Source: Adhaeribacter soli (lineage in GTDB: Bacteria; Bacteroidota; Bacteroidia; Cytophagales; Hymenobacteraceae). Taken from it: a stretch of DNA of 64,000 nucleotides. Within the stretch, counting starts at the first letter, position 1. Every line of letters begins with the position of its first letter. Both the position numbers and the translations under genes were made by a program. Of this stretch, positions 25,092 to 33,277 are shown one piece after another. The notes below the pieces were generated by a model. It was not told where the DNA came from. It did not search any database and was given only the letters and a program-made list of their open reading frames with translations. The stretch spans positions 434,001 to 498,000 of the forward strand of contig NZ_VTWT01000001.1 of the NCBI RefSeq assembly GCF_008727925.1, written 5' to 3'.

Positions 25092-25505
25092 ATGAGAATT
25101 CATACCACCAATTACCAAAACACTTTCATTCAGGTTGCTGACGATTGCCCGGTTACACAAGGCGATATTCCACCTGTAAAAGGAGATAAGAAATCGGTTG
25201 CCAATTTGCAGTTCGATCTGGTAAAGAATAATCCTTACAAGTATACTTCGGATGAGGTGTTTTTTCTGGTATATGCCGAACGCAATGATATTGTTGCGGA
25301 AGAATTCGAAGAAGCCAGACAGCAATTCTTTTCCAAAGGCCAACCTTGTTTCCGGGCCTCACCGCTGACAAAAAGATACGGCTGGGGCGTTCACAATGAT
25401 GAAGCTGGCAGAATTGCAATTTATGGCCGTGAGACGGAAGATTATCAGAATTTCTCTGAGAATAAAGATCTGAAGATTGTCAAAGCAATGCGGACCAATA
25501 AATAA
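25092..25505 (+). CDS. DUF6157-like protein
   Basis: 137 residues, cytoplasmic. The opening MRIHTTNYQNTFIQVADDCP, the GDIPPVKGDKKSVANLQFDL segment and NNPYKYTSDEVFFLVYAERN fit the pattern I remember for DUF6157, a family of short proteins of unknown role in Bacteroidota, Firmicutes and others. PLTKRYGWGVHND and the acidic YGRETEDYQNF complete it. No operon partner is clear. Identification is from memory of the pattern and should be confirmed by profile search. Confidence 0.65.
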   Translation: MRIHTTNYQNTFIQVADDCPVTQGDIPPVKGDKKSVANLQFDLVKNNPYKYTSDEVFFLVYAERNDIVAEEFEEARQQFFSKGQPCFRASPLTKRYGWGVHNDEAGRIAIYGRETEDYQNFSENKDLKIVKAMRTNK

Positions 25506-25634
25506 CCTTTTCTGAAGATTAATGTGTGTGGCATTTCCTGCCGTTGCTGGTGTTTTTACAAACAACTAAGAACGTTGCTACTTAGAGTTGCTTTTCAAAA
25601 CATCAACAACTGCAATTAGGAGGAAGTAACCAAC

Positions 25635-26576
25635 CTACTTTTTAGCCGCTTTCTTCGCTTCCTTTTTCGCCTTCTTTTTCTTCTTCTTCGTCTCCGCTAC
25701 ATTTTTCAACTGCTGCACCACATCCACCGAACCCGTTTTTACAGCATGAATATCTACGCTTCCAACCACATCGCTCCGTGGTTCAATTACCATGTGGCTG
25801 GTCATGGTGTATGGGTATTCGGTTTTCCCTTCAATCATCTTAACGGTATTCTTCAGCGGTTTTTTCGTGTCGGCTTTGGCGGTTAATTGAATGGGCGTTA
25901 CCGCGCGGGCTTTTATTAAATAGTCTTTGGCGATGTGCCCCTTCGAGATCATAAAATCTTTCAGCACCAGGTCGTAGTTCATTTGCCGGATGTAAAAATC
26001 AAATTCGTTCGGGTTGTCAATTTCCATGGTCATCACCATTGCCATGTTGTCCAGTCCGAAATCTTTGATCTGCATGTCTTTCACTTTCAAGCCAGGCAAA
26101 GCCGGAACCACCATATCCACTTTCTTGTCGATATCAAATGTATGTTTGCCCAGCAGCGGAATATCAGTGTAGGCTTTCATAATTACCCGCACCGGTTCGT
26201 TTTCTTTTACCTGCCGGCGCACCAGTTCGCGGGTCTTGTTGTGGTTCATGGTTACCGGAAGGGAAAGCGTCTGCACCTTGCCTTTCTTGGAACTTGTATC
26301 GAATCTTTTGTGCCCTTTGCATACCGTTTGGTCGAAGAGGCGCATTTCGTATTGCAGGCTATCTATAAAGATCGGGACCAGCCGTGAATGCACGTTCAGG
26401 TTTGCCAGCATGGTCGCGTTATCTTCGTCGATCTTCGCATCCGTAATTTTTAGGTTCTCAATTTTGGGCGTAACAGCGGCAAGCAACTTTTCCTTGGGTA
26501 CCACCAGATAAGCCACCACGCCAATTAAGATCAGAATGCCGATCAACACGGCAACGAAAATCAGGAAACGCTTCAT
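25635..26576 (-). CDS. LEA type 2-like lipid-anchored or membrane-bound protein with Lys-rich tail
   Basis: 313 residues. One N-terminal membrane helix (FLIFVAVLIGILILIGVVAYLVV) is followed by two consecutive LEA14-like beta domains. The first is around NLKITDAKIDEDNATMLANL and ends in FDIDKKVDM. The second is around LKVKDMQIKDFGLDNMAMV and EIDNPNEFDFYIRQMNYDLVL, with the NPNxF motif of the LEA type 2 (WHy) fold. The C-terminus is a run of Lys and Ala (about 20 residues), probably periplasmic. These proteins are tied to desiccation or envelope stress in other organisms; the role here is unknown. Confidence 0.75.
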   Translation of the reverse strand: MKRFLIFVAVLIGILILIGVVAYLVVPKEKLLAAVTPKIENLKITDAKIDEDNATMLANLNVHSRLVPIFIDSLQYEMRLFDQTVCKGHKRFDTSSKKGKVQTLSLPVTMNHNKTRELVRRQVKENEPVRVIMKAYTDIPLLGKHTFDIDKKVDMVVPALPGLKVKDMQIKDFGLDNMAMVMTMEIDNPNEFDFYIRQMNYDLVLKDFMISKGHIAKDYLIKARAVTPIQLTAKADTKKPLKNTVKMIEGKTEYPYTMTSHMVIEPRSDVVGSVDIHAVKTGSVDVVQQLKNVAETKKKKKKAKKEAKKAAKK

Positions 26577-26975
26577 ACCTTACGTTTTTAGGGAAAAACC
26601 ATAGCCTTTTCCACCTTGACGGAACAGGAAGAAGGCAAAAGGTATACGCCCGTAAACGGCCTGTTACAAAGGAGAAACTACGGAAATAAGACTGGGGCAT
26701 GAGCGGTATTCGTGAGAGGCCCGAAAGTAGGGGTGAGAGCCGTTTTTCCGGTTGGTTACTGAATGTTCATAGAATGAATGAAGCGTAAAGAAAGGGAACG
26801 TGTACGCCTTGCAATTCTTTGACCGGCAGAAAATGTTCGTTCACTCAATATTAACGCTTTTAAAAATATTAATTATCCAGATAAAGTTGGTTTCAAAACG
26901 GAAAATGCTATCTTTCAGAAAGTAAAACCTTAATTTTGTATTGAGTTCATCACTTACTTATTTTTCATAAATAAA
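26577..26975. other. Gap between divergent LEA-like and beta-ureidopropionase genes
   Basis: No gene is seen. Its right end is AT-rich and holds a clear -7 box at 26931-26938. The left part should carry the minus-strand promoter, which I cannot place. Confidence 0.5.
26931..26938 (+). promoter_or_regulatory. Predicted -7 box of the beta-ureidopropionase gene
   Basis: TAATTTTG is a perfect TAnnTTTG match, 37 bases before the ATG at 26976. No good -33 TTG partner was found at the usual spacing. Confidence 0.5.
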
Positions 26976-27845
26976 ATGGCACGAATTATTAAATCCGGAC
27001 TCATCCAAATGAGTCTGCCAATGACGGAAGGGGAAGGCACAATTGCAGAGATCAAGGACGCCATGATCCGGAAACACATTCCATTTATTGAGGAAGCCGG
27101 CCAGCAGGGCGTGCAGATCCTTTGCTTACAGGAAATTTTCTCCACGCCTTATTTCTGCCCCGGCCAGGACACCAAATGGTACGAGTCCGCCGAAACCATT
27201 CCGGGACCTACCACTGACCTGATGGCCGAGTACGCCAAGAAATACGAAATGGTAATAGTTGTGCCGATCTACGAAAAGCACCAGGCCGGCGTATTTTATA
27301 ATACCGCCGTGGTAATAGATGCCGATGGTACTATTGTTGGCAAATACCGCAAAAACCACATCCCGCAAGTGGCGCCGGGCTTCTACGAAAAATACTTCTT
27401 CAAGCCAGGCAATTTAGGTTACCCGGTTTTCGAAACCCGCTACGCGAAAGTGGGTGTGTACATTTGCTACGACCGTCACTTCCCGGAAGGCGCGCGCGCT
27501 TTAGGTCTGAACGGCGCCGAAATTGTTTACAATCCATCCGCTACAGTAGCCGGCTTGTCCCAATACCTCTGGAAACTGGAGCAGCCGGCGCATGCCGCCG
27601 CCAACGGTTATTTTATGGGTTGCATCAACCGCGTAGGCGAAGAACGCCCCTGGAACATTGGTAAATTCTACGGCACTTCTTATTTTGTAGATCCGCGCGG
27701 CCAAATCTTTGCCGAAGCTTCCGAAGACAACGACGAATTACTGGTAGCCGAGTTCGACCTCAACATGATTGACGAAGTGCGTTCTACCTGGCAGTTCTAC
27801 CGCGACCGTCGTTCCGAAACCTACGCCGAGCTGACCGTTCTGTAA
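26976..27845 (+). CDS. Beta-ureidopropionase (N-carbamoyl-beta-alanine amidohydrolase)
   Basis: Nitrilase-superfamily enzyme that splits N-carbamoyl-beta-alanine into beta-alanine, CO2 and ammonia. 289 residues with the catalytic triad Glu53 (LCLQEIFSTPYF), Lys126 (KYRKNHIP) and Cys164 (VYICYDRHFPEGAR). The sequence around the cysteine and VQILCLQEIF follow the carbamoyl-beta-alanine group. N-carbamoylputrescine amidase (AguB) is a close relative and the main alternative, but the adjacent preT/preA and nearby dihydropyrimidinase make the pyrimidine role far more likely. Length is normal. Confidence 0.88.
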   Translation: MARIIKSGLIQMSLPMTEGEGTIAEIKDAMIRKHIPFIEEAGQQGVQILCLQEIFSTPYFCPGQDTKWYESAETIPGPTTDLMAEYAKKYEMVIVVPIYEKHQAGVFYNTAVVIDADGTIVGKYRKNHIPQVAPGFYEKYFFKPGNLGYPVFETRYAKVGVYICYDRHFPEGARALGLNGAEIVYNPSATVAGLSQYLWKLEQPAHAAANGYFMGCINRVGEERPWNIGKFYGTSYFVDPRGQIFAEASEDNDELLVAEFDLNMIDEVRSTWQFYRDRRSETYAELTVL

Positions 27846-27978
27846 GGCTGAAAACGCTATAAAACCAGAAGCAAACGATTGAAATAAAAACTGTTCTTTC
27901 GTTTGCTTCTGTTTTTGGATCAGAATTTTCAGGATTCCGTGCGGACGTATTGGTGACTATTGCTGTTAATAAAAAACG

Positions 27979-28127
27979 GCTCTTCCGGACATCTGTGTCC
28001 GGAAGCAACCTGCCGGGGGATATCCATATCCCCGAATCCAACCACGCGAACAAGGATGTACGAAACAGAAGGAATTGTCAGGATTCCTGTAGGGACAGGT
28101 CGCGACCTGTCCGCACGCATATTGCGA
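27979..28127. repeat. Two dispersed repeats between beta-ureidopropionase and preT
   Basis: The first (27979-28040) is a multi-hairpin element: GCTCTTCCGGACATCTGTGT continues to CCGGAAG, then GGGGATATCCATATCCCC. The second contains GGACAGGTCGCGACCTGTCC (28093-28112) followed by GCACGCATATTGCGAT, the same palindrome as at 14460. Together they occupy most of the 27846-28198 gap. Confidence 0.83.
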
Positions 28128-28198
28128 TAATATTTCCGTCGTTTCTCCTCCAGTCAGAAATGGCACAAAAAACCATCAGCAATTAACCAGTAAAAAGA

Positions 28199-29557
28199 AT
28201 GGCTGAATACAAAACCCCGGTTACCGAACAGGATTTCGAGGCAAATTTTGCCCAGCTCAAACCGCTCATGAACGCTACTGAAGCATACATGGAAAGCGGC
28301 CGCTGCCTTTTTTGCTACGATGCGCCCTGCATAAATGCCTGCCCCACGAACATCGATATTCCGTTGTTCATCAAGCAGATAAATTCCGGCAATATTTCCG
28401 GCTCCGCCAAAACCATTTACGATGCCAATTACTTCGGAAATGCCTGCGGCAAAGTCTGCCCAACGGAAGTTTTGTGCGAAGGCGCCTGCGTATACAACCG
28501 TCAGGGCGTAAAACCGATCGACATTGGCCGGTTGCAGAATTATGCTACGAACTCCGTAATTTCTTCCGGAAAAGTACTTTACCCAACGGTACCGAAAAAC
28601 GGTAAAAAAGTAGCCATCATTGGCGCTGGTCCGGCCGGCATCAGCTGTGCCTGCGAACTGAGCCAGTTAGGGTATGACGTTACCATTTTCGAAGCCAAAG
28701 AGCATCCTTCCGGCTTAACGGTTTACGGCGTAGCGCCTTACAAGATCACGAATGAAGAAGTGCTGGCCGAAATGGCGTATTTGCAAAAGCAGTTCAACTT
28801 CGCAGTGAAATACAATACCGCCATCGAAACTGAAGAAGATATTCTGCAACTGGAAAATGAATTCGAAGCTGTATTTATTGGCGTTGGTTTAGGCAAAACG
28901 GCTGTTTTAGGAATTCCGGGCGAAAAGCTGGAAAACTGTATTGGCGCCGTTGAGTTCATTGAAAACCTGCGCATGAACCACGCTGCGGTACAAGTGCCAG
29001 AGAAAGTTGTCGTGCTGGGCGGTGGCAATACCGCCATGGATGCTGCTTCCGAATCCGCCAGAATGGGTGCCGAAACTGTTACCCTGGCTTACCGCCGTGA
29101 CCAGACTGAAATGGGCGCTTATGCCTTTGAATACGAACTAGCCAAACACGCCGGGGTAAAAGGATTATTCAACGTGCAGCCCTTGGAAATTCTGGGAACC
29201 GATAAAGTAGCCGGCGTAAAATTCATCCGCACCGAAACCCTGAACGGCAAGCTTACCACCATTCCGGGAAGCGAATTTATTTTGCCCTACGACCTGGTAA
29301 TTAAAGCCACCGGCCAGGAAAAACGCAAAACCTTCCTGCAGCAGATCAAAGACTTGGAGCTCGCCCCGAACGGCCAGATTATAGTTGACGAAGCCACCTT
29401 CCAGACCACCAACCCGCGCTACTTCGCCGCCGGCGATGCCGTGAACGGAGGCAAGGAAGTAGTGAACGCCGCCAACGAAGGCAAACGCGCCGCCAAAGCA
29501 ATGCACCAGTTCATCCTCGAAAGCATGGTAGCCGAAAATGCTATGGTTTCGAAGTAA
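28199..29557 (+). CDS. preT: NAD-dependent dihydropyrimidine dehydrogenase, flavin/Fe-S subunit
   Basis: Electron-input half of dihydropyrimidine dehydrogenase: takes electrons from NAD(P)H through FAD and Fe-S clusters to PreA. 452 residues. An N-terminal Fe-S domain has Cys36, Cys39, Cys44, Cys48 (CLFCYDAPCINAC) and Cys83, Cys87, Cys93, Cys97. FAD binding is by IIGAGPAGISCACEL (140-154) and nucleotide binding by VVLGGGNTAMDAA. This is the domain order of the N-terminal half of mammalian DPD and of E. coli PreT. preA follows after a repeat-filled gap. The GltB-type small subunit has the same fold but no PreA partner. Confidence 0.93.
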   Translation: MAEYKTPVTEQDFEANFAQLKPLMNATEAYMESGRCLFCYDAPCINACPTNIDIPLFIKQINSGNISGSAKTIYDANYFGNACGKVCPTEVLCEGACVYNRQGVKPIDIGRLQNYATNSVISSGKVLYPTVPKNGKKVAIIGAGPAGISCACELSQLGYDVTIFEAKEHPSGLTVYGVAPYKITNEEVLAEMAYLQKQFNFAVKYNTAIETEEDILQLENEFEAVFIGVGLGKTAVLGIPGEKLENCIGAVEFIENLRMNHAAVQVPEKVVVLGGGNTAMDAASESARMGAETVTLAYRRDQTEMGAYAFEYELAKHAGVKGLFNVQPLEILGTDKVAGVKFIRTETLNGKLTTIPGSEFILPYDLVIKATGQEKRKTFLQQIKDLELAPNGQIIVDEATFQTTNPRYFAAGDAVNGGKEVVNAANEGKRAAKAMHQFILESMVAENAMVSK

Positions 29558-29603
29558 AAAAGTGAAAAAAATTGCTGGTTCAAGTTTGAGCGAAGCGGTA
29601 ACT

Positions 29604-29826
29604 TGGACCTACAAGTAACCTGAAGTTTGTAACTTCAGTGAGGCGACAGCCTCAGAGGGGCTGTTTCTACAAGGAGGAACTGGTCATTGCGCAGCTCTTT
29701 CGGATCTATTGATCCGGAAGCGAACTGTGGCGGGGCTATTGACCCGCGTTTGCCGATCAAATGCCCAAAAACGCGGATTAATAAATCCGCTACAGATGGT
29801 TTTCGGATAAAAAATATCCGAAAAAG
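29604..29826. repeat. Hairpin and multi-hairpin element between preT and preA
   Basis: A small hairpin, ACTGAAGTT-type (around 29620-29640), is followed by GAGGCGACAGCCTC. From 29692 comes the GCTCTTTCGGATCTATTGAT multi-hairpin element, with CGGGGCTATTGACCCG, GCGGATTAATAAATCCGC and TTCGGATAAAAAATATCCGA. It nearly fills the 378-base preT-preA gap, so the two subunit genes are separated rather than abutting as in E. coli. Confidence 0.8.
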
Positions 29827-29935
29827 CATTTAAACTTGAGAATGAAATTGCCCTACCCTCCAAAGGGTGACAACAATACTTCTCCCAGAGAGAAAAAATA
29901 TTAATCATTAATCATTATCCATTAATCATTAACCC

Positions 29936-31306
29936 ATGGCCGATCTTTCCATCAATTTCGCCGGTATAAAATCTCCGAACCCTTTCTGGCTGGCCTCCGC
30001 ACCACCCACCAATACCGGTTACCAGGTCATGAAAGCCTTCGATGCCGGTTGGGGAGGCGCTGTCTGGAAAACCCTGGCAGTGCCGGTTATTAATACCGCC
30101 AGCCGCTACGGCAGCGTGAATTACAAGGATAAACGGATGATCGGCTTCAATAACATAGAGCTGATCTCGGACCGTCCGGTAGCCGACAACTTGCGCGAAA
30201 TTGAGGAAGTAAAAAAACGCTTCCCGGAACACGCCATGATCGTATCGCTGATGTTCCAGACGAAGGAAGAATGGCACCAGATGGTTCGCGACGCTGAAAA
30301 TGCCGGTGCCGACGGTCTGGAACTGAACTTCGGCTGTCCGCACGGCATGTGCGAGCGCGGCATGGGCTCGGCGGTAGGGCAGGAGCCAAAGGTGCTGCAA
30401 ACCATTGTGGAGTGGGTAATGGAAGTGGCTAAAGTACCGGTTATCGTGAAGCTGACGCCGAACATCACGGACATCACCGTTCCGGCCAGAGCCGCGAAAG
30501 CAGGGGGGGCCAACGCTATTTCACTAATCAATACTATTCAGAGTTTGGTTGGGGTAGACATCGATAATTTTGTGCCTTACCCGATCGTAGACGGTAAAAG
30601 TACGAACGGCGGATATTGCGGTCCGGCAGTAAAACCGGTTGCCCTGAACATGGTTAAAAACTGCGCTCAGATTCCGGGTTACGATCTGCCGATCTCCGGC
30701 ATCGGCGGCATAGAAACGTGGCGCGACGCGGTAGAATTTATGCTGCTGGGATCTTCTTCGGTGCAGGTTTGCACGGCGGTTATGCATTACGGTTTCGGCA
30801 TTATTCGCGAGCTTACCGCCGGCCTGAACAATTACCTTGATGAAAAAGGCTTCAAGAGCGTGCAGGAAATTGTGGGGAAAGCCGTTCCGAACGTGCAGCC
30901 TTGGGAAAACCTGAACCTGAAGTACAACATCAAAGCCGAAATCCACGAAGAGAAATGCATCGAGTGTCAGCTTTGCTACACGGCTTGCGAAGACGGCGCC
31001 CACCAGGCCATCGGCTTGCGACCGGATTCCCGCATTCCGTACATCATCAAAGAGAATTGCGTCGGCTGTAATTTATGCTCGCTGGTTTGCCCTTCGGAAG
31101 GTTGCATTACCATGGAACGCGTAGACGACGGCACCGAATTCCTGAGCTGGAAGCAAATGGTAGCCGCCGGCGATAGCCCAACCGACTTCAACGATCCGCG
31201 GGCCGGTGGCATTAACCACCATTACAACGATCCGGACAGTGCTTTGGTGAAATCGAAGCCGCTTCATTATAAATCGAAGGAAACGGAAACGGTAGCGGAA
31301 GTTTAG
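29936..31306 (+). CDS. preA: NAD-dependent dihydropyrimidine dehydrogenase, FMN catalytic subunit
   Basis: Reduces uracil and thymine to the 5,6-dihydro forms. 456 residues: an FMN-binding TIM barrel related to dihydroorotate dehydrogenase, then a ferredoxin domain. Catalytic Cys134 sits in LNFGCPHGMCERGMG, the counterpart of Cys671 of pig DPD. Two 4Fe-4S motifs follow, CIECQLCYTAC (from about residue 341) and CVGCNLCSLVC (from about 375). The NTGYQVMKAFDAGWGGAVWK segment is the PreA/DPD hallmark. Works with PreT. A 60-base palindrome stands 18 bases after the stop. Confidence 0.95.
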   Translation: MADLSINFAGIKSPNPFWLASAPPTNTGYQVMKAFDAGWGGAVWKTLAVPVINTASRYGSVNYKDKRMIGFNNIELISDRPVADNLREIEEVKKRFPEHAMIVSLMFQTKEEWHQMVRDAENAGADGLELNFGCPHGMCERGMGSAVGQEPKVLQTIVEWVMEVAKVPVIVKLTPNITDITVPARAAKAGGANAISLINTIQSLVGVDIDNFVPYPIVDGKSTNGGYCGPAVKPVALNMVKNCAQIPGYDLPISGIGGIETWRDAVEFMLLGSSSVQVCTAVMHYGFGIIRELTAGLNNYLDEKGFKSVQEIVGKAVPNVQPWENLNLKYNIKAEIHEEKCIECQLCYTACEDGAHQAIGLRPDSRIPYIIKENCVGCNLCSLVCPSEGCITMERVDDGTEFLSWKQMVAAGDSPTDFNDPRAGGINHHYNDPDSALVKSKPLHYKSKETETVAEV

Positions 31307-31323
31307 AAGAAAGTATATTTGAT

Positions 31324-31383
31324 AAAAGCTCCGGTTTCAGTAGCGCAGGGTTTAAACCCTGCGCTACTGAAACCGGAGCTTTT
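31324..31383. repeat. 60-base perfect palindrome after preA
   Basis: The 30 bases 31324-31353 are the exact complement of 31354-31383 with no loop, centred on GGGTTTAAACCC. Ends are AAAAGCTCCGG and CCGGAGCTTTT, so it can act as a two-way terminator. The core matches 654-697 and 16687-16721. Confidence 0.93.
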
Positions 31384-31531
31384 GCTTTAAGGCCTTTTTA
31401 CTGGCATTTGTTTTTGCCGTATCAGTTTGGCTCACCCCCAATTTTCTAATGTTCAGTTCCACAATTACACGCTTAACTTCTTAAATCAGAAAAATTCAAA
31501 CCGGAGTAAAGCACAACCTGATCCATAGCTG

Positions 31532-31546
31532 TTAAACCAAGAAAAA
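31532..31546 (+). promoter_or_regulatory. Leader motif TTAAACCAAGAAAAA
   Basis: Identical to 19470-19484; 9 bases before the ATG of the PQQ-type dehydrogenase lipoprotein gene. Both genes encode lipoproteins. Confidence 0.4.
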
Positions 31547-31555
31547 GATAACGCT

Positions 31556-32905
31556 ATGGAAAAACAATTACGCATAAAATTACGGTTGCTACTGCTGGTG
31601 CTTAGTTTGGTCTCGTTTTCTGCCTGCGACAACGACGATGATGATAAACCGAACAACAACCCGGTAAATAAAACGCTGCAATTACGGGAAATGTCCGGCA
31701 CGTTTGTTTCGCCGCTTGCTTTGATGGAAGCACCGGATGAAACCAACCGGTTATTTGTATTGGACCAAGTGGGCAAGATTTATGTAATCGATGCCGCAGG
31801 TACTATGATGACAGATCCTTTCCTGGACGTTTCCGCGAAAATGGTAACCCTGAATCCCCAATATGACGAACGCGGTTTGCTTGGCTTGGCCTTTCACCCG
31901 GATTACAAAACCAACGGCAAATTTTACGTGTATTACAGCGCCCCGTTAAAAGCCGGCGCACCGGCCAACTGGGACCATACCAGCATGATTTCCGAGTTCA
32001 CCGTTTCTGCCGATGCGAATAAAGCCAATATGGGTTCGGAGCGGGTAGTTATGGAAATTAACAAACCTCAGGCCAACCACAACGGCGGTACCCTTGCTTT
32101 CGGGAAAGACGGTTACCTGTATATTTCCATTGGCGATGGCGGAGGAGCCAATGATGTTGGCGTTGGTCACCTTCCTGATTGGTACTTGATAAATGATGGC
32201 GGCAACGCCCAGAGAACGGATGTACTTCTAGGGAAGATCCTCCGGATAGATGTGAATAGCGGTACCCCTTATGGAATTCCTTCGGGAAATCCGCTGGTTG
32301 GTAAACCGGGTATGGATGAAATTTATGCCCTGGGCTTGCGCAATCCTTACCGTTTCTCTTTCGACAGAACCACCGGAGAACTCTTTGTGGGAGATGCCGG
32401 TCAGGACTTATACGAAGAAGTAAACAAGGTTACGCTTGGCGGGAATTACGGCTGGAACGTAAAGGAAGCCACCCACTGTTTCAGCACCGCCAATCCAAAA
32501 CAGCCCTTAGCATCCTGCCCTTCCGTAGATCCGGACGGCCGGCAGTTGGTAGACCCCATTATTGAATTTGAGAATATAAAATCCTTTACCGGAGGGCTTG
32601 GCCTGGTGGTGGTTGGTGGCAATGTGTACCGGGGCAGTGCCATTCCAAGTCTGCAGGGTAAATATTTGTTCAGCAATTTTACCGCCAGCCAGACCGCACC
32701 GGCCGGCGATGTTTACGTGGCTACTTCCGGCGGCGCCACCTGGCCTTACGAAAAACTGAATTTTACGAATGCTCAGGCTCCCGGAATCGGGTATTTTGTA
32801 AAAGGCTTCGGCGAAGATAATAAAGGAGAGTTGTACGTATTGGCAAGCAAGCAATTAGGCCCCACCGGAACTACCGGGAAAGTTTTGAAAATTGTGGAAG
32901 AATAA
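31556..32905 (+). CDS. PQQ-dependent sugar dehydrogenase-family lipoprotein
   Basis: 449 residues. Signal peptide with lipobox VSFSAC (Cys24) and an Asp-rich spacer, then a six-bladed propeller of the soluble glucose/sorbosone dehydrogenase family: RGLLGLAFHPDYKTNGKFYV, NHNGGTLAFGKDGYLYISIG, LGLRNPYRFSFDRTTGELF and GDAGQDLYEEVN. The His of the NHNGG motif corresponds to the catalytic His in related enzymes, where PQQ and calcium hold the sugar. Whether PQQ is used here, and the substrate, cannot be told; aldose sugar lyase-like and Yli-type relatives share the motifs. It stands alone after the pyrimidine genes. Confidence 0.87.
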   Translation: MEKQLRIKLRLLLLVLSLVSFSACDNDDDDKPNNNPVNKTLQLREMSGTFVSPLALMEAPDETNRLFVLDQVGKIYVIDAAGTMMTDPFLDVSAKMVTLNPQYDERGLLGLAFHPDYKTNGKFYVYYSAPLKAGAPANWDHTSMISEFTVSADANKANMGSERVVMEINKPQANHNGGTLAFGKDGYLYISIGDGGGANDVGVGHLPDWYLINDGGNAQRTDVLLGKILRIDVNSGTPYGIPSGNPLVGKPGMDEIYALGLRNPYRFSFDRTTGELFVGDAGQDLYEEVNKVTLGGNYGWNVKEATHCFSTANPKQPLASCPSVDPDGRQLVDPIIEFENIKSFTGGLGLVVVGGNVYRGSAIPSLQGKYLFSNFTASQTAPAGDVYVATSGGATWPYEKLNFTNAQAPGIGYFVKGFGEDNKGELYVLASKQLGPTGTTGKVLKIVEE

Positions 32906-33277
32906 CCGTTTAGGCTGCTTGCGAAAGTTTTACCTGTGCTTCAGTTAAGGTAAGCTTTACCGATATTGAAATTACTCCAAAAAGACCGGATTTATTTAAC
33001 TTCATTGCCGTCTGCTTTAGCTGACGGATACTGCGCAATGATACCCTCCTAATGTATTCCTGAGCAGAATCTTAAATAGTGCTCTACCAAGCCTTCTCTT
33101 TTCAGAGAAGGCTTTTTTATGGAAGTATTACAGGGCTTCAGGTTAAATGGATTGATGCTATGCCGCAAATAGTTAACGCGAAAGGGAATTTCAGAAAGAA
33201 ACGACCCGACTGGCAATTCCGGCAAAAAAGCACTAAATTCACCTCATTAACGTTGGGGAATTACTATTACTTTTTTT
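32906..33277. other. Gap between PQQ-family lipoprotein and OmpA-like gene
   Basis: Contains one strong terminator (33089-33118) and a CCGTC...GACGG hairpin near 33007-33029. No gene is seen. Confidence 0.5.
33089..33118 (+). terminator. Intrinsic terminator
   Basis: AAGCCTTCTCT (33089-33099) pairs with AGAGAAGGCTT (33104-33114), followed by a T-run. Confidence 0.9.
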
